Positions 34,345 to 44,491 of a stretch of 64,000 nt of DNA are shown here, one piece after another (position 1 is the stretch's first letter; each line of letters begins with the position of its first letter). Source of the stretch: Adhaeribacter radiodurans. GTDB lineage: Bacteria > Bacteroidota > Bacteroidia > Cytophagales > Hymenobacteraceae. Below the pieces are notes generated by a model. That model was not told where the DNA came from, ran no database searches, and worked only from the letters and a program-made list of their open reading frames with translations. The stretch lies in contig NZ_CP055153.1 of the NCBI RefSeq assembly GCF_014075995.1, positions 5,518,001 to 5,582,000 of the forward strand, read 5' to 3'. Both the position numbers and the translations under genes were made by a program.

Positions 34345-34638
34345 ATGGGAAAGAATAAGAAAAAAAGTAAAAAGAAAAATAGTACTTTTTACAAAGCCAT
34401 TAAACCTTATATTAAAGACAATCGGGTGTTGTACTCTATTTTAGGAGCCGCCGGAGTAGGAGTAGCTTTGGCTTCTGTTTTTGGCACTGATAAGGGCCGG
34501 GAAATAGTAGAGAACTTTACGAATACTTTAAAAAGTATCGGCGGCAATCAGAATGAAGGAGCAATAGCCAGCCAGGAACCTACCTCAACGGATAAAAAGT
34601 CCAAAGCAGCGAAGCATTTAGCAATAGAACCAAGTTAA
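34345..34638 (+). CDS. Small YtxH-like membrane-associated protein
   Basis: 97 residues. A very basic N-terminus (KNKKKSKKKN) precedes a single short hydrophobic segment (about 32-46, YSILGAAGVGVALASVF), followed by GTDKGREIVENFTNTLKSIG. The 'GaaaGvalasvF.tdkGrei' pattern resembles YtxH-type small stress proteins. The C-terminal tail is polar and low in complexity. It stands alone, with a terminator at 34777 downstream. The assignment is by pattern, not by any catalytic motif. Confidence 0.65.
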   Translation: MGKNKKKSKKKNSTFYKAIKPYIKDNRVLYSILGAAGVGVALASVFGTDKGREIVENFTNTLKSIGGNQNEGAIASQEPTSTDKKSKAAKHLAIEPS

Positions 34639-34776
34639 TTTAGACTTACACTTTAAAATTTCGCCTAAACCTTCCTTAAACGCACTTGAACTAATTAAAC
34701 CTCCGGCTTACTAATATTTAAGATTTCCGACAAGGAAGTAATTTAAACAGAACTTTAGTTACGTTATTTGTTGTAA

Positions 34777-34813
34777 AAACCCTCTTGGTAAAAAGCTAGG
34801 AGGGTTTCTTTTT
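34777..34813. terminator. Bidirectional terminator between the YtxH-like and deacetylase genes
   Basis: AAACCCTC (34777-34784) pairs with GAGGGTTT (34800-34807) across a short loop, followed by CTTTTT on the plus strand and preceded by an A-rich run. It can serve both convergent genes. Confidence 0.75.
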
Positions 34814-34836
34814 AAGAACCATTACATCAATATTTT

Positions 34837-35676
34837 TTACTTTTTATGGTCCTGGATGTATTTACCCACGGTACCCACCGGCGCTAGCCAAACACCATTA
34901 GCTGGGTTTTGTGCATATTCAAGTAGTTTTTGCAGCATGGATAAGCGGGTAGTTTGCGGCCCGGAATGTCCCATTTCATGACCAGCCAACACCACCCATT
35001 TACCAGTTTTTTTAGCTTCTTCCAGTATGGGCAAAATTTCTTCAAAATCCTTTCCGTCCGATTCCATTCCGGTGAGTTGGGCCGGATCACAGAAAAGCGG
35101 ATCGTTTGGTCCTTCATCGAGCCAGCCGCGGCCAGAATTAAACAATGAAGCTACCAACGGAACATAGCTTTTGGTTTTTCGCCCGCGCCCCACAAATTTT
35201 TGCCCACAAGGATAAGCAAAAACTTCTGGTTTTACTCCCAGCAACTCCTGTACTTGCTTATTGCATTCAGTTAACTCCTGCCGCATTTTTTTCAAACTGT
35301 AATCTTCCAGTGCTTTTTGCCGGGCCCAGGGAAAGTTTCCGGTGCAAGGATGGTTAAGGGAATGATTGCCAATTTCGTGGCTACTACTTACCGCTTTCTT
35401 CCACCCCTCTAAGCGTTGCTCCACGCCGGATGGCACTACGTAAAAAGTAGCTTTTACCTGATACTGGTCTAGCAGCGCAGTACCAGAGTCTACCTGGCTC
35501 AGTCGGGCATCATCAAAACTTAGGCTTATGGCGGCCTGTTTTCCCTCCGGCCACGAAAAAGCAGAAGTTGTTGGCTGCGCCAATATCACTTTTCCGAACA
35601 GTAAAAATTGAAAGAAAAGGTAATAGCCAATTAAGGTTTTTGCCTGGCCAGTAAAGCAATTTGGATTTAATTTCAT
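34837..35676 (-). CDS. Secreted polysaccharide deacetylase (NodB family, CE4)
   Basis: 279 residues with an N-terminal signal or anchor segment (about 14-33). NodB motifs: ISLSFDDARL (Asp55-Asp56) and the zinc-binding HSLNH (His105, His109) in EIGNHSLNHPC. Motif 3 appears as VFAYPCGQ, with Cys where many enzymes have Asp or Arg. The late GHEMGHSG supplies another His motif. Family members remove N- or O-acetyl groups from chitin-like or peptidoglycan sugars. The neighbouring genes (a heme dehydrogenase and a GH109-like protein) suggest saccharide turnover, but they are separate transcription units. Confidence 0.85.
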   Translation of the reverse strand: MKLNPNCFTGQAKTLIGYYLFFQFLLFGKVILAQPTTSAFSWPEGKQAAISLSFDDARLSQVDSGTALLDQYQVKATFYVVPSGVEQRLEGWKKAVSSSHEIGNHSLNHPCTGNFPWARQKALEDYSLKKMRQELTECNKQVQELLGVKPEVFAYPCGQKFVGRGRKTKSYVPLVASLFNSGRGWLDEGPNDPLFCDPAQLTGMESDGKDFEEILPILEEAKKTGKWVVLAGHEMGHSGPQTTRLSMLQKLLEYAQNPANGVWLAPVGTVGKYIQDHKK

Positions 35677-35780
35677 ATTAAAAGTATATAGTAGCGTGTA
35701 GCTTAATTAAGTAACCAGATTTAAAAAATTTTAATTTAGCTGAATAGGATACTCACAAATAGTAAAAAAAAGAATAAGAA

Positions 35781-38700
35781 TTATTCTACCTGCCGGAGAT
35801 AAGCCAAAAGATTAGCCATTTGTTGCTTATTAATTTGCTTTTCTAAACCGGTTGGCATCGCCGACATGCCCAACGCTTTTAAAGCTCTAATATCCTGCCG
35901 CGCAATAGTAGTAACCTGACCACCGGCGTTCCGCAACGTTAGAGCATTAGGAGTTTCGGTAGCAATTATCCCCTGCACCGACTTGCCATTTGTAAGAGCT
36001 ACCTCCCACATATCGTAGCCATCCGAGATAGATTGGTTTGGGTCGAGAACATTAGATAAAATACCAGTGGGTGGCCAATTATGAATAGTGCCTAAATCAG
36101 GACCGAAAGCTACTCCTTGATTACCTCTTATTTGGTGGCATACGGAACAGTTGCGCTGAAATACCGCCTTGCCCTGAACCTTATCTCCTCCCAGGTTTAA
36201 AGCCGTTTGGTATTCCTGAATAACTTCCTGGCGTTTGTCTTCTTTTTTAGTAAGTAAAGCTCTGGCCCGGCTTCTTAACTTTTCATCTTCCTGCGCCATC
36301 AGGCTCACACTCCTCGGCCAGCCAATACTAGCCGTTTGGATTTTACCTTCTTCAAGTGCATCTAATAACAAGCGAATGCGCTCTGGCTTCGACATAAAGG
36401 TATTAATAGCAGCATCTCTCACGTCCGGAGAAAGCGAAGGCCATTGTTGCAAAACAAAAGTACTTACAGTAAGGTCGGGAATAGCACTGAGCGTGTGCAA
36501 AGCGGCTAACTGCACGGGCAAAGGTTCACGCGGATTAATCAATTTTCTTAAGAAAGCTCGATCAGTTTCCGGATTTCGTAAAGCCAGAAATTCAATGGCG
36601 ATAGCCCTTTGGTCTTCCGGAAGATTTTGGTTGCTGGCTATTTCCCGGGCTTGCTGCATGGCGTTCTGCGTTTGTGCCCTAGCCAGCAAGCCAATTGCCT
36701 GTAAAATTTGCAGAGCTCCCTCCCGAACAGAAACAACCGGATGCTTCAGGCAAGTTTGAATTAATACATTCTGCTCTGTTTGTAATTCGGTTGGCATAAC
36801 TTTTCTGCTCTTTAAGCCTTGAGCTAATCCGGCTAGTACCGGAGCTTGCCATGCTCCCTGTTCTCCCGTTATTGGAGTAGTTGCTTTTTGCAGGAGTCGG
36901 CGAACAGTTTCAGGTTCTTGTCTGGCTCCAACCATCGCGCTTAAGCGTTGTACCAAAGAAGCATAGGCCGGATTTGTTGATTTATATTGGGCTAGTACGG
37001 ACTCCAAAAAAGCCGCATTTTGTCCCGACAAAGCCGAAAGGGCTGCTACTTGCACCCATTCATCGTTAATATCTTTAAACAAAAGTTGCTGCCTAACCTG
37101 ATTAACTTCCGGCGTATTAATAAAACCTAAAGTACAAAGCAATTGATACCGTACTCTAGAATTAGCATCGTTTTGCAGGGAAATTAAATTTGAGGTTAAA
37201 TCCGGCGACTCCTTCAGGTGTAACTCTGCCAGTTTAATAGCATTTTCCCGGATACCCTGTTCCGGGTCTTGCAAAGCTTTTATTATTAAATCCGGACGGA
37301 GTTGATGCATGCCTTCCAGGGTCCATAAAGCGTGCAAGCGGCCAAGAGCAGAGGTTGGATTTTGGGCTATTTGCCTTAAAGTCGGCACTGCTTGTTTACT
37401 ATTTCTGTCTACGAGCAAACGCTGGGCATTTCGCCGCCACCAAATGTTGGGTTCGGCTAGTTTGGCTATTAATTGTTCATCCGTAGCTTTACCTAAGTTT
37501 AATTCCTGGGTCCAGGTTGCTGGTTTGGCATTTTGGGCACTAATACGATAGATCCGCCCTTTATCGGTACCATTATAGAGCGCGCCTGATTTAACTACGT
37601 CTTCGGCCATCCACTCAGGATGCTCAATTATTTGCCGGTAATAATCTACCAGATACAGTGCCCCATCCGGCCCGGTATACATATTTACCGGCCGAAACCA
37701 GGCATCGGTAGAAGCCAGAAACTCTTTGTGAGGCCGTAACCGACTAGCCGCAAAACTGGCTCCTTTTGGTTTCAGGCGATCCACATGCACCAGGTTACTA
37801 ACCGGCTCCGCCACAAACGTTACATTATTGTTAAATTCTTCCGGGAAGGCTCCGCCCTGGTAATAAGTAAGCGCACAAGCCGAGGTAATTACTCCCACAT
37901 CCGTTAAAAGTTGATTTTCCGGATTTTTCGTAATGGGAAATACTTCCGCTGCGTTTTCATGGTCTGACAAGGACTGAGTGGCATCAGTTACAAGTAAATC
38001 CGGGTTACGGCGGAGATACGGTTCAGCAATTACTTCCTGAAAAATATGATTGGCATTAGAAACCTGAAAATACCGCCCCCAGGTATCGAAAGTATGGCCA
38101 AATTGGGTGTCGCCGGAGGTTGTTTCCAACGCATACTCGTCGGGCCGGAAACGCACACTGCGGCCATTGGCATTATTAGCTAGCCGCGGTCCTTTAGGCT
38201 TATCCGGGTAGAGTATATCCTTGCCAGGGTCGCCAAATTCTTCTTTGTAAATTTTAGCCGTTACCGCCGATTCATGACCTACGTAAATCCAATTATCTAA
38301 TCCCAGCAGCGGATTATTTAAATTGTGCTGCGGATTAGAAACTGCAAAACCGGTAAGCATTGTTTTTTTCACATCGGCTTGGTTATCGCCGTCGGTATCT
38401 TCCAGGTATAATACATTAGGCGGATCCGTTACCAGTACTCCTTTCTTCCAGCGCATAATTCCCGTAGGCAGCATCAGTCCTTCAGCAAAAGTGGTACTCT
38501 TATCCATCCGGCCGTCTCCGTTGGTATCGGTAAGCAGCTTTATTTTTCCGGTTCCGCTTTTATCCAACGGGTAGCCATGCATTTCCACCACGTACATCCG
38601 GCCGTTTTCATCAATTTCCATTGCCACTGGGTCAGCCACTAATGGCTCGGCTGCCACTAGTTCTATTTTAAACCCCGGTTCCAGCTCAAAGGTACTTAAA

Positions 38701-38834
38701 GCCTTTTCCGGAGGAATTCCTCCTGTAGAGGCAGCCTCTTTTTGCTGTTTACACTTAATGCTGGTACCTCCTAAAAGAGCTACCAACAAATACATTAACC
38801 ATTTTGACTGACTATAAGGAAAAAGTATTTTCAT
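35781..38834 (-). CDS. PVC-type heme-binding HEAT-repeat dehydrogenase with a CxxCH domain
   Basis: 1017 residues. The signal sequence ends near a Cys (ALLGGTSIKCKQQ), possibly a lipoprotein although the lipobox is not canonical. The first 400 residues form a beta-propeller of the 'membrane-bound dehydrogenase' type (VAMEIDENGRMYVVEMHGYP, GPDGALYLVDYYRQIIEHPEW). The middle, about 450-850, is HEAT-like helical repeats. The C-terminus has one c-type heme site, CSVCH (896-900), in NCSVCHQIRG. Proteins of this family, common in Planctomycetes and Bacteroidota, are thought to oxidise sugars or related compounds in the periplasm. It is divergent from the Tat-exported GH109-like gene. Confidence 0.88.
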   Translation of the reverse strand: MKILFPYSQSKWLMYLLVALLGGTSIKCKQQKEAASTGGIPPEKALSTFELEPGFKIELVAAEPLVADPVAMEIDENGRMYVVEMHGYPLDKSGTGKIKLLTDTNGDGRMDKSTTFAEGLMLPTGIMRWKKGVLVTDPPNVLYLEDTDGDNQADVKKTMLTGFAVSNPQHNLNNPLLGLDNWIYVGHESAVTAKIYKEEFGDPGKDILYPDKPKGPRLANNANGRSVRFRPDEYALETTSGDTQFGHTFDTWGRYFQVSNANHIFQEVIAEPYLRRNPDLLVTDATQSLSDHENAAEVFPITKNPENQLLTDVGVITSACALTYYQGGAFPEEFNNNVTFVAEPVSNLVHVDRLKPKGASFAASRLRPHKEFLASTDAWFRPVNMYTGPDGALYLVDYYRQIIEHPEWMAEDVVKSGALYNGTDKGRIYRISAQNAKPATWTQELNLGKATDEQLIAKLAEPNIWWRRNAQRLLVDRNSKQAVPTLRQIAQNPTSALGRLHALWTLEGMHQLRPDLIIKALQDPEQGIRENAIKLAELHLKESPDLTSNLISLQNDANSRVRYQLLCTLGFINTPEVNQVRQQLLFKDINDEWVQVAALSALSGQNAAFLESVLAQYKSTNPAYASLVQRLSAMVGARQEPETVRRLLQKATTPITGEQGAWQAPVLAGLAQGLKSRKVMPTELQTEQNVLIQTCLKHPVVSVREGALQILQAIGLLARAQTQNAMQQAREIASNQNLPEDQRAIAIEFLALRNPETDRAFLRKLINPREPLPVQLAALHTLSAIPDLTVSTFVLQQWPSLSPDVRDAAINTFMSKPERIRLLLDALEEGKIQTASIGWPRSVSLMAQEDEKLRSRARALLTKKEDKRQEVIQEYQTALNLGGDKVQGKAVFQRNCSVCHQIRGNQGVAFGPDLGTIHNWPPTGILSNVLDPNQSISDGYDMWEVALTNGKSVQGIIATETPNALTLRNAGGQVTTIARQDIRALKALGMSAMPTGLEKQINKQQMANLLAYLRQVE

Positions 38835-39249
38835 GCAAAAACTTTTAAAAAACTTTTATAAAAAGTAAGCAAATAACATAAAAAGGCAGAAGTACTTTAA
38901 TTACTGCGGTACCGGAAGCGTCTACTTTAGTAAATGAGGTAAACTTTAATAAAGTAGCCCTGCTCCGAAAGCCAAAAAATAAAAATAAATAGTAAATAAT
39001 CGGTGTATTTATTCCGGGTATTGTACCAGGCAGCATCTAATTAGTTGGAGAAGGTGTATTCCTCTGAAACCGGAAAAAATATACTAAAAGATTAAGATAT
39101 AACTCCCATTAAAAACCCAAAAAGATTATATTTAAAAATCCGATTCCATCTTATTCATTTAGTAAACCCGTTTTGCCTTAGCTTTTAATACATTCTTTTA
39201 AACTTAACCAAAAAAGAAAGACTCTGAACTATAATCCTTTATCTAAAAA
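38835..39249. other. Divergent intergenic region
   Basis: 415 AT-rich bases between the divergent heme dehydrogenase and GH109-like genes. No consensus promoter box, repeat or RNA gene was recognised. Confidence 0.5.
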
Positions 39250-40662
39250 ATGAAAAATAATCGCAGAGATTTTTTAAAATTTACGGGTCTAGTAGGGGCT
39301 GGCATCTTAGCGGGCAATGTTAACCCTGTTAGGTCTAATGCCCAGGGATTAGATACTCCTCCGTCCAGACAAACGCACCTTCAGAAATTTAATATGTCGG
39401 GGTATGCGGCACCTAAACTTAACACCGTTCGGCTGGGATTTATTGGTTTGGGCAACCGCGGACCAACGCATCTGCAACATGCCACCAAATTAGAAGGGGT
39501 AGAAATTAAAGCATTATGCGATTTACGACCCGAAAAAGTAACTGCGGCCCAAAAGCTTTGCCAAACTGCCGGTTCTAAACCCAATACCTACACCGGGAAA
39601 GAAGACGAATGGAAAAAGCTGTGCGAGCAAAAAGATATTGACCTTATTTACATAGCCACTCCCTGGCACCTGCACGTGCCCATGGCACTATACGCCATGG
39701 AGCAAGGAAAACACGTAGCCGTAGAAGTGCCCGTAGCCAAAACCCTGGAAGAATGCTGGCAGCTGGTAGAAACATCCGAACGTACTAAGCGGCACTGCGT
39801 TATTTTAGAAAATTGCTGTTACGATTTTTTCGAATTACTTACCCTCAACATGGCTCGTCAGGGTTTCTTCGGTGAAATTATTCACGGCGAAGGCGCTTAC
39901 ATTCATGATTTGCTGGAAGGTAATTTTTCCAAAACCAAATATTATGATATGTGGCGGCTGAAAGAAAATTTCCGGAATGGTAATTTATACCCCACGCATG
40001 GTTTAGGCCCAATTGCTCAAATAATGAATATTAACCGGGGCGATAAAATGGATTACCTGGTGTCGATGTCCGGGAATGATTTTATGATGGGAGCTACCGC
40101 AAAGGAACTGGCCAGCAAAGACGAATTTTACCGGCCATTCGCTACTAAAACTTATCGGGGCAATATGAACACTACTACTATCCGCACCAGTCAGGGGCGT
40201 ACCATTATGCTCCAGCACGATGTAACCTCACCCCGGGTTTATTCCCGCATTCATCTGGTAAGCGGTACCAAAGGCGCCGCGCAGAAATATCCGCTTCCGG
40301 GCCGGATTTCTACCGGACACGAAGACTGGTTGCCCGAAGCCGAATTAAAAAAGCTAGAAGAAAAATTTTTGCCACCCATTGTAAAAAAAGTAGGTGAAAT
40401 GGCGAAGCAAGTAGGTGGCCACGGCGGTATGGATTTTTTAATGAACTGGCGGCTTATGGATTGTCTGCGCAATGGTTTGCCCGTAGATATGGATGTTTAC
40501 GATACGGCTACCTGGAGCGCGATTAGCCCTTTAAGTGAACAATCGGTAGCCAAGCGCTCTAACTCCGTGGATGTACCTGATTTTACTGCTGGTGCCTGGA
40601 AAAACAACCAACCAGTGGATATTCAACTGGCTGCTGGCGGAACTACCAAGATAAAGTTGTAA
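39250..40662 (+). CDS. Gfo/Idh/MocA-family protein, GH109-like (alpha-N-acetylgalactosaminidase type)
   Basis: 470 residues. A twin-arginine signal is present (NNRRDFLKFTGLVGAGILAG, Arg5-Arg6). A Rossmann NAD site (FIGLGNRG, 64-71) is followed by the catalytic region: IATPWHLHVPMALYAMEQGKH, EVPVAKTLEECW, ENCCYD, LYPTHGLGPIAQIMNINRGD and GGHGGMDFLMNWRL. The last motifs are those of GH109, which cleaves with a tightly bound NAD+ by a redox mechanism. The family's usual ENVCY appears here as ENCCY. Tat export fits, because NAD must be loaded before export. Activity on N-acetylgalactosamine is inferred from family resemblance only. Confidence 0.87.
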   Translation: MKNNRRDFLKFTGLVGAGILAGNVNPVRSNAQGLDTPPSRQTHLQKFNMSGYAAPKLNTVRLGFIGLGNRGPTHLQHATKLEGVEIKALCDLRPEKVTAAQKLCQTAGSKPNTYTGKEDEWKKLCEQKDIDLIYIATPWHLHVPMALYAMEQGKHVAVEVPVAKTLEECWQLVETSERTKRHCVILENCCYDFFELLTLNMARQGFFGEIIHGEGAYIHDLLEGNFSKTKYYDMWRLKENFRNGNLYPTHGLGPIAQIMNINRGDKMDYLVSMSGNDFMMGATAKELASKDEFYRPFATKTYRGNMNTTTIRTSQGRTIMLQHDVTSPRVYSRIHLVSGTKGAAQKYPLPGRISTGHEDWLPEAELKKLEEKFLPPIVKKVGEMAKQVGGHGGMDFLMNWRLMDCLRNGLPVDMDVYDTATWSAISPLSEQSVAKRSNSVDVPDFTAGAWKNNQPVDIQLAAGGTTKIKL

Positions 40663-40752
40663 TGGTTAGTCTGAAATGAAATTATGATTTATATAGTTAG
40701 CTCATTAAAATAAATTAGAAATTAATATATTACCAAAAAATGGCACTTCTAC

Positions 40753-41244
40753 ATGAAAACACCTGTGTACACCTGGCTTGTAAGTTTAACAGTAAGTATT
40801 AGTTTAATAAGCGGCTGTGCCAGTCAGAAATCGACTACAGCATCCGCTAACGATAGTAACAGTAGTTCCAGTTCTATGGGTGCGACTACTACCACCAGTC
40901 AACCTGCCGAACATGCGGAGCTGAGCGGTTCCTGGAATTACGTAATGACAAACGACCAGCAAGAAACCCTTACCGGGGTATTAACCATTCAAAGAGGAGG
41001 CAATGCGGGTTATACGGGCCACATCACCTCTAACGAAATTAGTTTAGACAGTGACACCGATATTTCTAAAGCGCAGCTTAATGGTTCTGATTTCATTTAT
41101 GAAGGCACGGTAAAAGCTCCAAACGGCGACATACCTTTTACTATTAAAGGTACCATTCAGGGCAGTAAACTGGAAGGTCAGAACACCGTTGAGTACCAGA
41201 ACCGCAGCATGCTTTGGCAAGTAAAAGCCACCCGGAAGAACTAA
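40753..41244 (+). CDS. Lipoprotein of unknown function
   Basis: 163 residues. The lipoprotein signal peptide ends in SISLISGC (lipid Cys at about 22), followed by a Ser/Thr/Asn-rich linker of about 30 residues (ASANDSNSSSSSMGATTTT). A compact beta-rich domain follows (SGSWNYVMTNDQQETLTGVLTIQRGG ... IKGTIQGSKLEGQNTVEYQN). The tail domain looks like a small lipocalin-like or 'extracellular beta' fold, but I do not recognise a family. It is 90 bases after the GH109-like gene and ends at a long inverted repeat. Confidence 0.75.
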   Translation: MKTPVYTWLVSLTVSISLISGCASQKSTTASANDSNSSSSSMGATTTTSQPAEHAELSGSWNYVMTNDQQETLTGVLTIQRGGNAGYTGHITSNEISLDSDTDISKAQLNGSDFIYEGTVKAPNGDIPFTIKGTIQGSKLEGQNTVEYQNRSMLWQVKATRKN

Positions 41245-41245
41245 A

Positions 41246-41359
41246 TTAGATATTGGATGTTAGATATTAGATTTTTTCTCCTACTTTGTTATTGGCTAAT
41301 TTAATCACACAGTTCAAAAGCACAAGTCTAATATCCAACATCCAATATCTAACATCCAA
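41246..41359. terminator. Long inverted repeat between convergent genes
   Basis: The left arm (41246-41272) repeats TTAGATATT twice around GGATG. The right arm (41327-41359) carries the complement (TCTAATATCCAACATCCAAT). It probably ends both the lipoprotein and corA transcripts. The arms themselves are internally repetitive. Confidence 0.55.
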
Positions 41360-41362
41360 TTC

Positions 41363-42316
41363 CTACAGCCATTTCTTACGCTTAAAATACCACAAAAACG
41401 CCATCGACGAGATCACCATTAAGGCCAGGGCAAAAGGGTACCCCGCCAGCCAATTTAGTTCGGGCATAAACTTAAAATTCATCCCGTAAATACTGGCAAT
41501 AAGCGTGGGTGGCATAAACACTACCGTAACTACGGTAAAAATTTTTATTACCTGGTTTTGCTCAATATTCACCAGACCCAGAAAGGTATTTTGTAAATAT
41601 TCCAGGCGTTCGAAGCTAAACTGGGTATGTTGCAAGAGCGAGTTTATGTCTTTAATAATAATCCGTAATCGCTCTTTTTCCGGCTCTTCTACCTGAAAAC
41701 TTTTCAGCATCGACGAAACCAACCGCTGTTTATCCACGATACTTTCGCGGATGAGAATAGTATTTTCCTGCAACTCGGTAATCCGTAACAGGTTTTCTTC
41801 CTGAATGGATTTTTCCTTTACCAGCTTTTTACTAACCGTATTGGTAGTGCGGGTTAAATACTCGATAAAGTCGGCGTCGTAGTCAATCTGGGTTTCCAGG
41901 AGCAGCAGCCAAATTTGGATAGCTTTAGTAGTGGTTCCTTTTTTAAAGGTTTTGATTTTCCTGACTGTCTCGGCAAACGATTTTAGGTCGGCACGCCGAA
42001 GCGTAAAAAGTAAATCGTCTTTTAAAATAAACGAAATCTGACGGGTAGTATAAGAAGCGCCTTCGTACACCACAAACGCACTGTTAGCCTCGAACCCACT
42101 ACTATCCTCAAAATAACGCGAGCTGCTTTCAATTTCGGCAGCTTCCTGGGCCGTAAAGAATTCAATGCCGAAATGCTTTTCCACCTGTTTCATTTCTTCC
42201 GCCGATGGCGACTGCAAATCGACCCAAATAATTTGTTTGTCGCCATCTGACAAAAACCTAGTTGGATTTTTCTCCCAATGCAGTTCGTTTTCCTGGATAT
42301 AAAAGCTTCTGATCAT
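41363..42316 (-). CDS. corA: CorA-family magnesium/divalent cation transporter
   Basis: 317 residues. A long cytoplasmic alpha/beta and helical domain is followed by two C-terminal membrane helices. The signature GMN (278-280, SIYGMNF) ends the first helix, and the external loop has MPELNW, as in classical CorA. The protein is a homopentameric channel-type carrier in this family. It is a single gene, convergent with the lipoprotein at 40753. The C-terminus KRKKWL is basic, as is typical. Confidence 0.93.
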   Translation of the reverse strand: MIRSFYIQENELHWEKNPTRFLSDGDKQIIWVDLQSPSAEEMKQVEKHFGIEFFTAQEAAEIESSSRYFEDSSGFEANSAFVVYEGASYTTRQISFILKDDLLFTLRRADLKSFAETVRKIKTFKKGTTTKAIQIWLLLLETQIDYDADFIEYLTRTTNTVSKKLVKEKSIQEENLLRITELQENTILIRESIVDKQRLVSSMLKSFQVEEPEKERLRIIIKDINSLLQHTQFSFERLEYLQNTFLGLVNIEQNQVIKIFTVVTVVFMPPTLIASIYGMNFKFMPELNWLAGYPFALALMVISSMAFLWYFKRKKWL

Positions 42317-42809
42317 GAATCCCTAAATAAACGCTGTTTCTTCGTCCGATCTTAGACCGACTTCCTTGCCGAACTGAGGTGTTACTAATTGTAGTCCTAT
42401 TTTTAAAACCTTCAGCTAAAAGTCAAAAATCTGCCGCAAACTTATTCATTTTTGGCTTACGAACGCCAATTCACGTTTCAGAATTTGTATTTATCCTGAC
42501 TGCACACCAGCTTTCGTGTATACCGTTGCAGTAGCTAAAATATTTTCCGGCAAAGTTGCTTGCATCGTTTACATATCTTTTGGGCCAAACACTCAAAAGT
42601 TATTTTAATTCCACCCAGAACACATGTATAAAGGTATTTACTTATTAAATTTATGATGCAGCAGCGAGTCTTACTTAATTCCATAGCCTTTAAAAATGCA
42701 AAACCTCTAAGAGAAAGAGCATAAAGAAAGGATTTTTCCCTTCCAAATATTCAATGTATATTTCCTTTTTAGTAAATATTTAATAGCACTTCCTTTTATT
42801 TTTAAGTTA
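42317..42809. other. Divergent intergenic region, nothing recognised
   Basis: About 490 bases between the divergent corA and permease genes. No open frame, repeat, RNA gene or consensus promoter box was noticed. Confidence 0.5.
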
Positions 42810-44270
42810 ATGGCAGAAAACTCTACAGGTTTTAAAAGAGAAATAAAATTATTCGATGCAATTATGATAGTTACCGGCGGCATGATTGGCTCCGGAATTT
42901 TTATTGTAAGCGCCGATATTGCCCGGTTGGTAGGTTCGGCTGGTTGGTTATTGTTAGTTTGGCTGTTGGCTGGTTTTATTACTATTATTGCGGCCCTCAG
43001 TTACGGCGAGCTTTCGTCTATGTTTCCGAATGTGGGCGGGCAATACGTGTACCTGCGCGAAGCCTACAACAAAATGGTAGCTTTCCTGTACGGCTGGACT
43101 CTTTTCCTGGTAATTCAAACGGGAGTAATTGCGGCAGTAGCTATGGCTTTTGCGCGTTTCACGGGCGTGTTTCTACCTTGGTTTTCGGAAACCAATGTGT
43201 TATTTCGGGTAGGAGGCTATCCATTTACCACCGTGCAATTATTAGCCGTGGGCGTGTTGTTGTTGCTTAATTTTATTAATGCACGCGGTGTAAAAAGCGG
43301 TAAATGGATTGCCAATATTTTCAGCAGTACTAAAATTCTGGCTTTACTCGCGCTTATTGTTTTAGGTATTGCTTTCGGGATGGATGAAAACGTGGTACAG
43401 GCTAATTTTAGTAATTTATGGCAAGCCCAACAAGTAACCGCCAGTTCTTCTACTCCCGTGCCTCTGGCAGGTGCCGGTTTATTAATTGCTATTGGTTTGG
43501 CCATGATTGGCTCTATGTTTTCGAGTGATTGCTGGAACGTAATTGGTTTTTCGGGCGATGAGATTATAAACCCTAAGCGCACGATTGTACTAAGCATGGT
43601 AATTGGTACCATTGTGGTAACCGTACTGTATGCGTTAGTAAATATTGTTTATTTATTGGTATTACCCCTGCAAGGTTCCCCGGAAGGTACAACTGTTTTG
43701 AGCCGGGGAATACAATTTGCGGCCGATGACCGGGTAGGAACAGCCGTAGCCGAAGCGGTGGGTGGCCCAAAAGCTACTTTGTTTATTGCTTTTTTAATAA
43801 TGGTATCTACGTTTGGCTGTATTAATACCGTAATGCTTTCCGGGGCGCGCGTATACTACACCATTGCCCGCGATGGCTTGTTTTTTCCGCAACTGGCCCG
43901 GTTAAATAAAAATGGAGTACCGGCAATAGCCTTGTATTGCCAAACCGCCTGGGCCTGCTTACTCTGCGTATCAGGCAAGTACGGCGACATGTTAAATTAC
44001 GTCATGTTTTCGGTACTGCTTTTTTACATTATTACCATAATCGGCATTTTTATTTTACGCCGCACCCAGCCCGACCGGCCAAGGCCCTATAAAGCAATAG
44101 GTTACCCAGTTATACCGGCTATTTACGTAATTCTAACCTCGGGTATTTGCTTCGTGTTATTGTTGTTTCAGCCGGCTTATGCAGGTGCAGGTTTAATTTT
44201 GGTAGGTTTAGGAATTCCGGTTTATTATATCTTCCGCAAGCAGTTTAAAGAAATTCCGGTGGCTAATTAA
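42810..44270 (+). CDS. APC-superfamily amino acid permease
   Basis: 486 residues, almost entirely hydrophobic, with about 12 to 13 membrane helices. The first helix carries the APC signature (IMIVTGGMIGSGIFIVSADIAR), followed by ALSYGELSSMFPNVGGQYVYLREAYN, the family's helix 2 consensus. The fifth to sixth helix region has SDCWNVIGFSGDEIINPKRTI, typical of LAT/YfnA-like exchangers. The substrate is presumably an amino acid. It is a single gene ending before a strong terminator. Confidence 0.92.
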   Translation: MAENSTGFKREIKLFDAIMIVTGGMIGSGIFIVSADIARLVGSAGWLLLVWLLAGFITIIAALSYGELSSMFPNVGGQYVYLREAYNKMVAFLYGWTLFLVIQTGVIAAVAMAFARFTGVFLPWFSETNVLFRVGGYPFTTVQLLAVGVLLLLNFINARGVKSGKWIANIFSSTKILALLALIVLGIAFGMDENVVQANFSNLWQAQQVTASSSTPVPLAGAGLLIAIGLAMIGSMFSSDCWNVIGFSGDEIINPKRTIVLSMVIGTIVVTVLYALVNIVYLLVLPLQGSPEGTTVLSRGIQFAADDRVGTAVAEAVGGPKATLFIAFLIMVSTFGCINTVMLSGARVYYTIARDGLFFPQLARLNKNGVPAIALYCQTAWACLLCVSGKYGDMLNYVMFSVLLFYIITIIGIFILRRTQPDRPRPYKAIGYPVIPAIYVILTSGICFVLLLFQPAYAGAGLILVGLGIPVYYIFRKQFKEIPVAN

Positions 44271-44427
44271 TCAAAGACACTCAGCTCCTCTGCTCTTAAC
44301 CATTTTCAGGTAAGTGAGTTAAAAATAATTTCTTATAGCTTTACATCTATATTGTGAGTTTTTTCAGAGATAACTAATCAGAGATATATTTAATCCGATA
44401 ATTAAAGTAAGATTAACCCTCAATAAA

Positions 44428-44472
44428 AAATCCCCGCCCTAGATAATAAACTATCTAGGGCGGGGATTTTGC
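44428..44472. terminator. Strong bidirectional terminator
   Basis: AAAATCCCCGCCCTAGATA pairs perfectly with TATCTAGGGCGGGGATTTT across a short AT loop, with A-run and T-run ends. It serves the permease on the plus strand and the small gene on the minus strand. Confidence 0.9.
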
Positions 44473-44491
44473 TAAAATTAAAAGACTAACC

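Noticed and set aside
36235-36759. 174-codon open frame on the plus strand
   Set aside because: It is opposite the HEAT-repeat heme dehydrogenase; composition and lack of motifs indicate a shadow frame.
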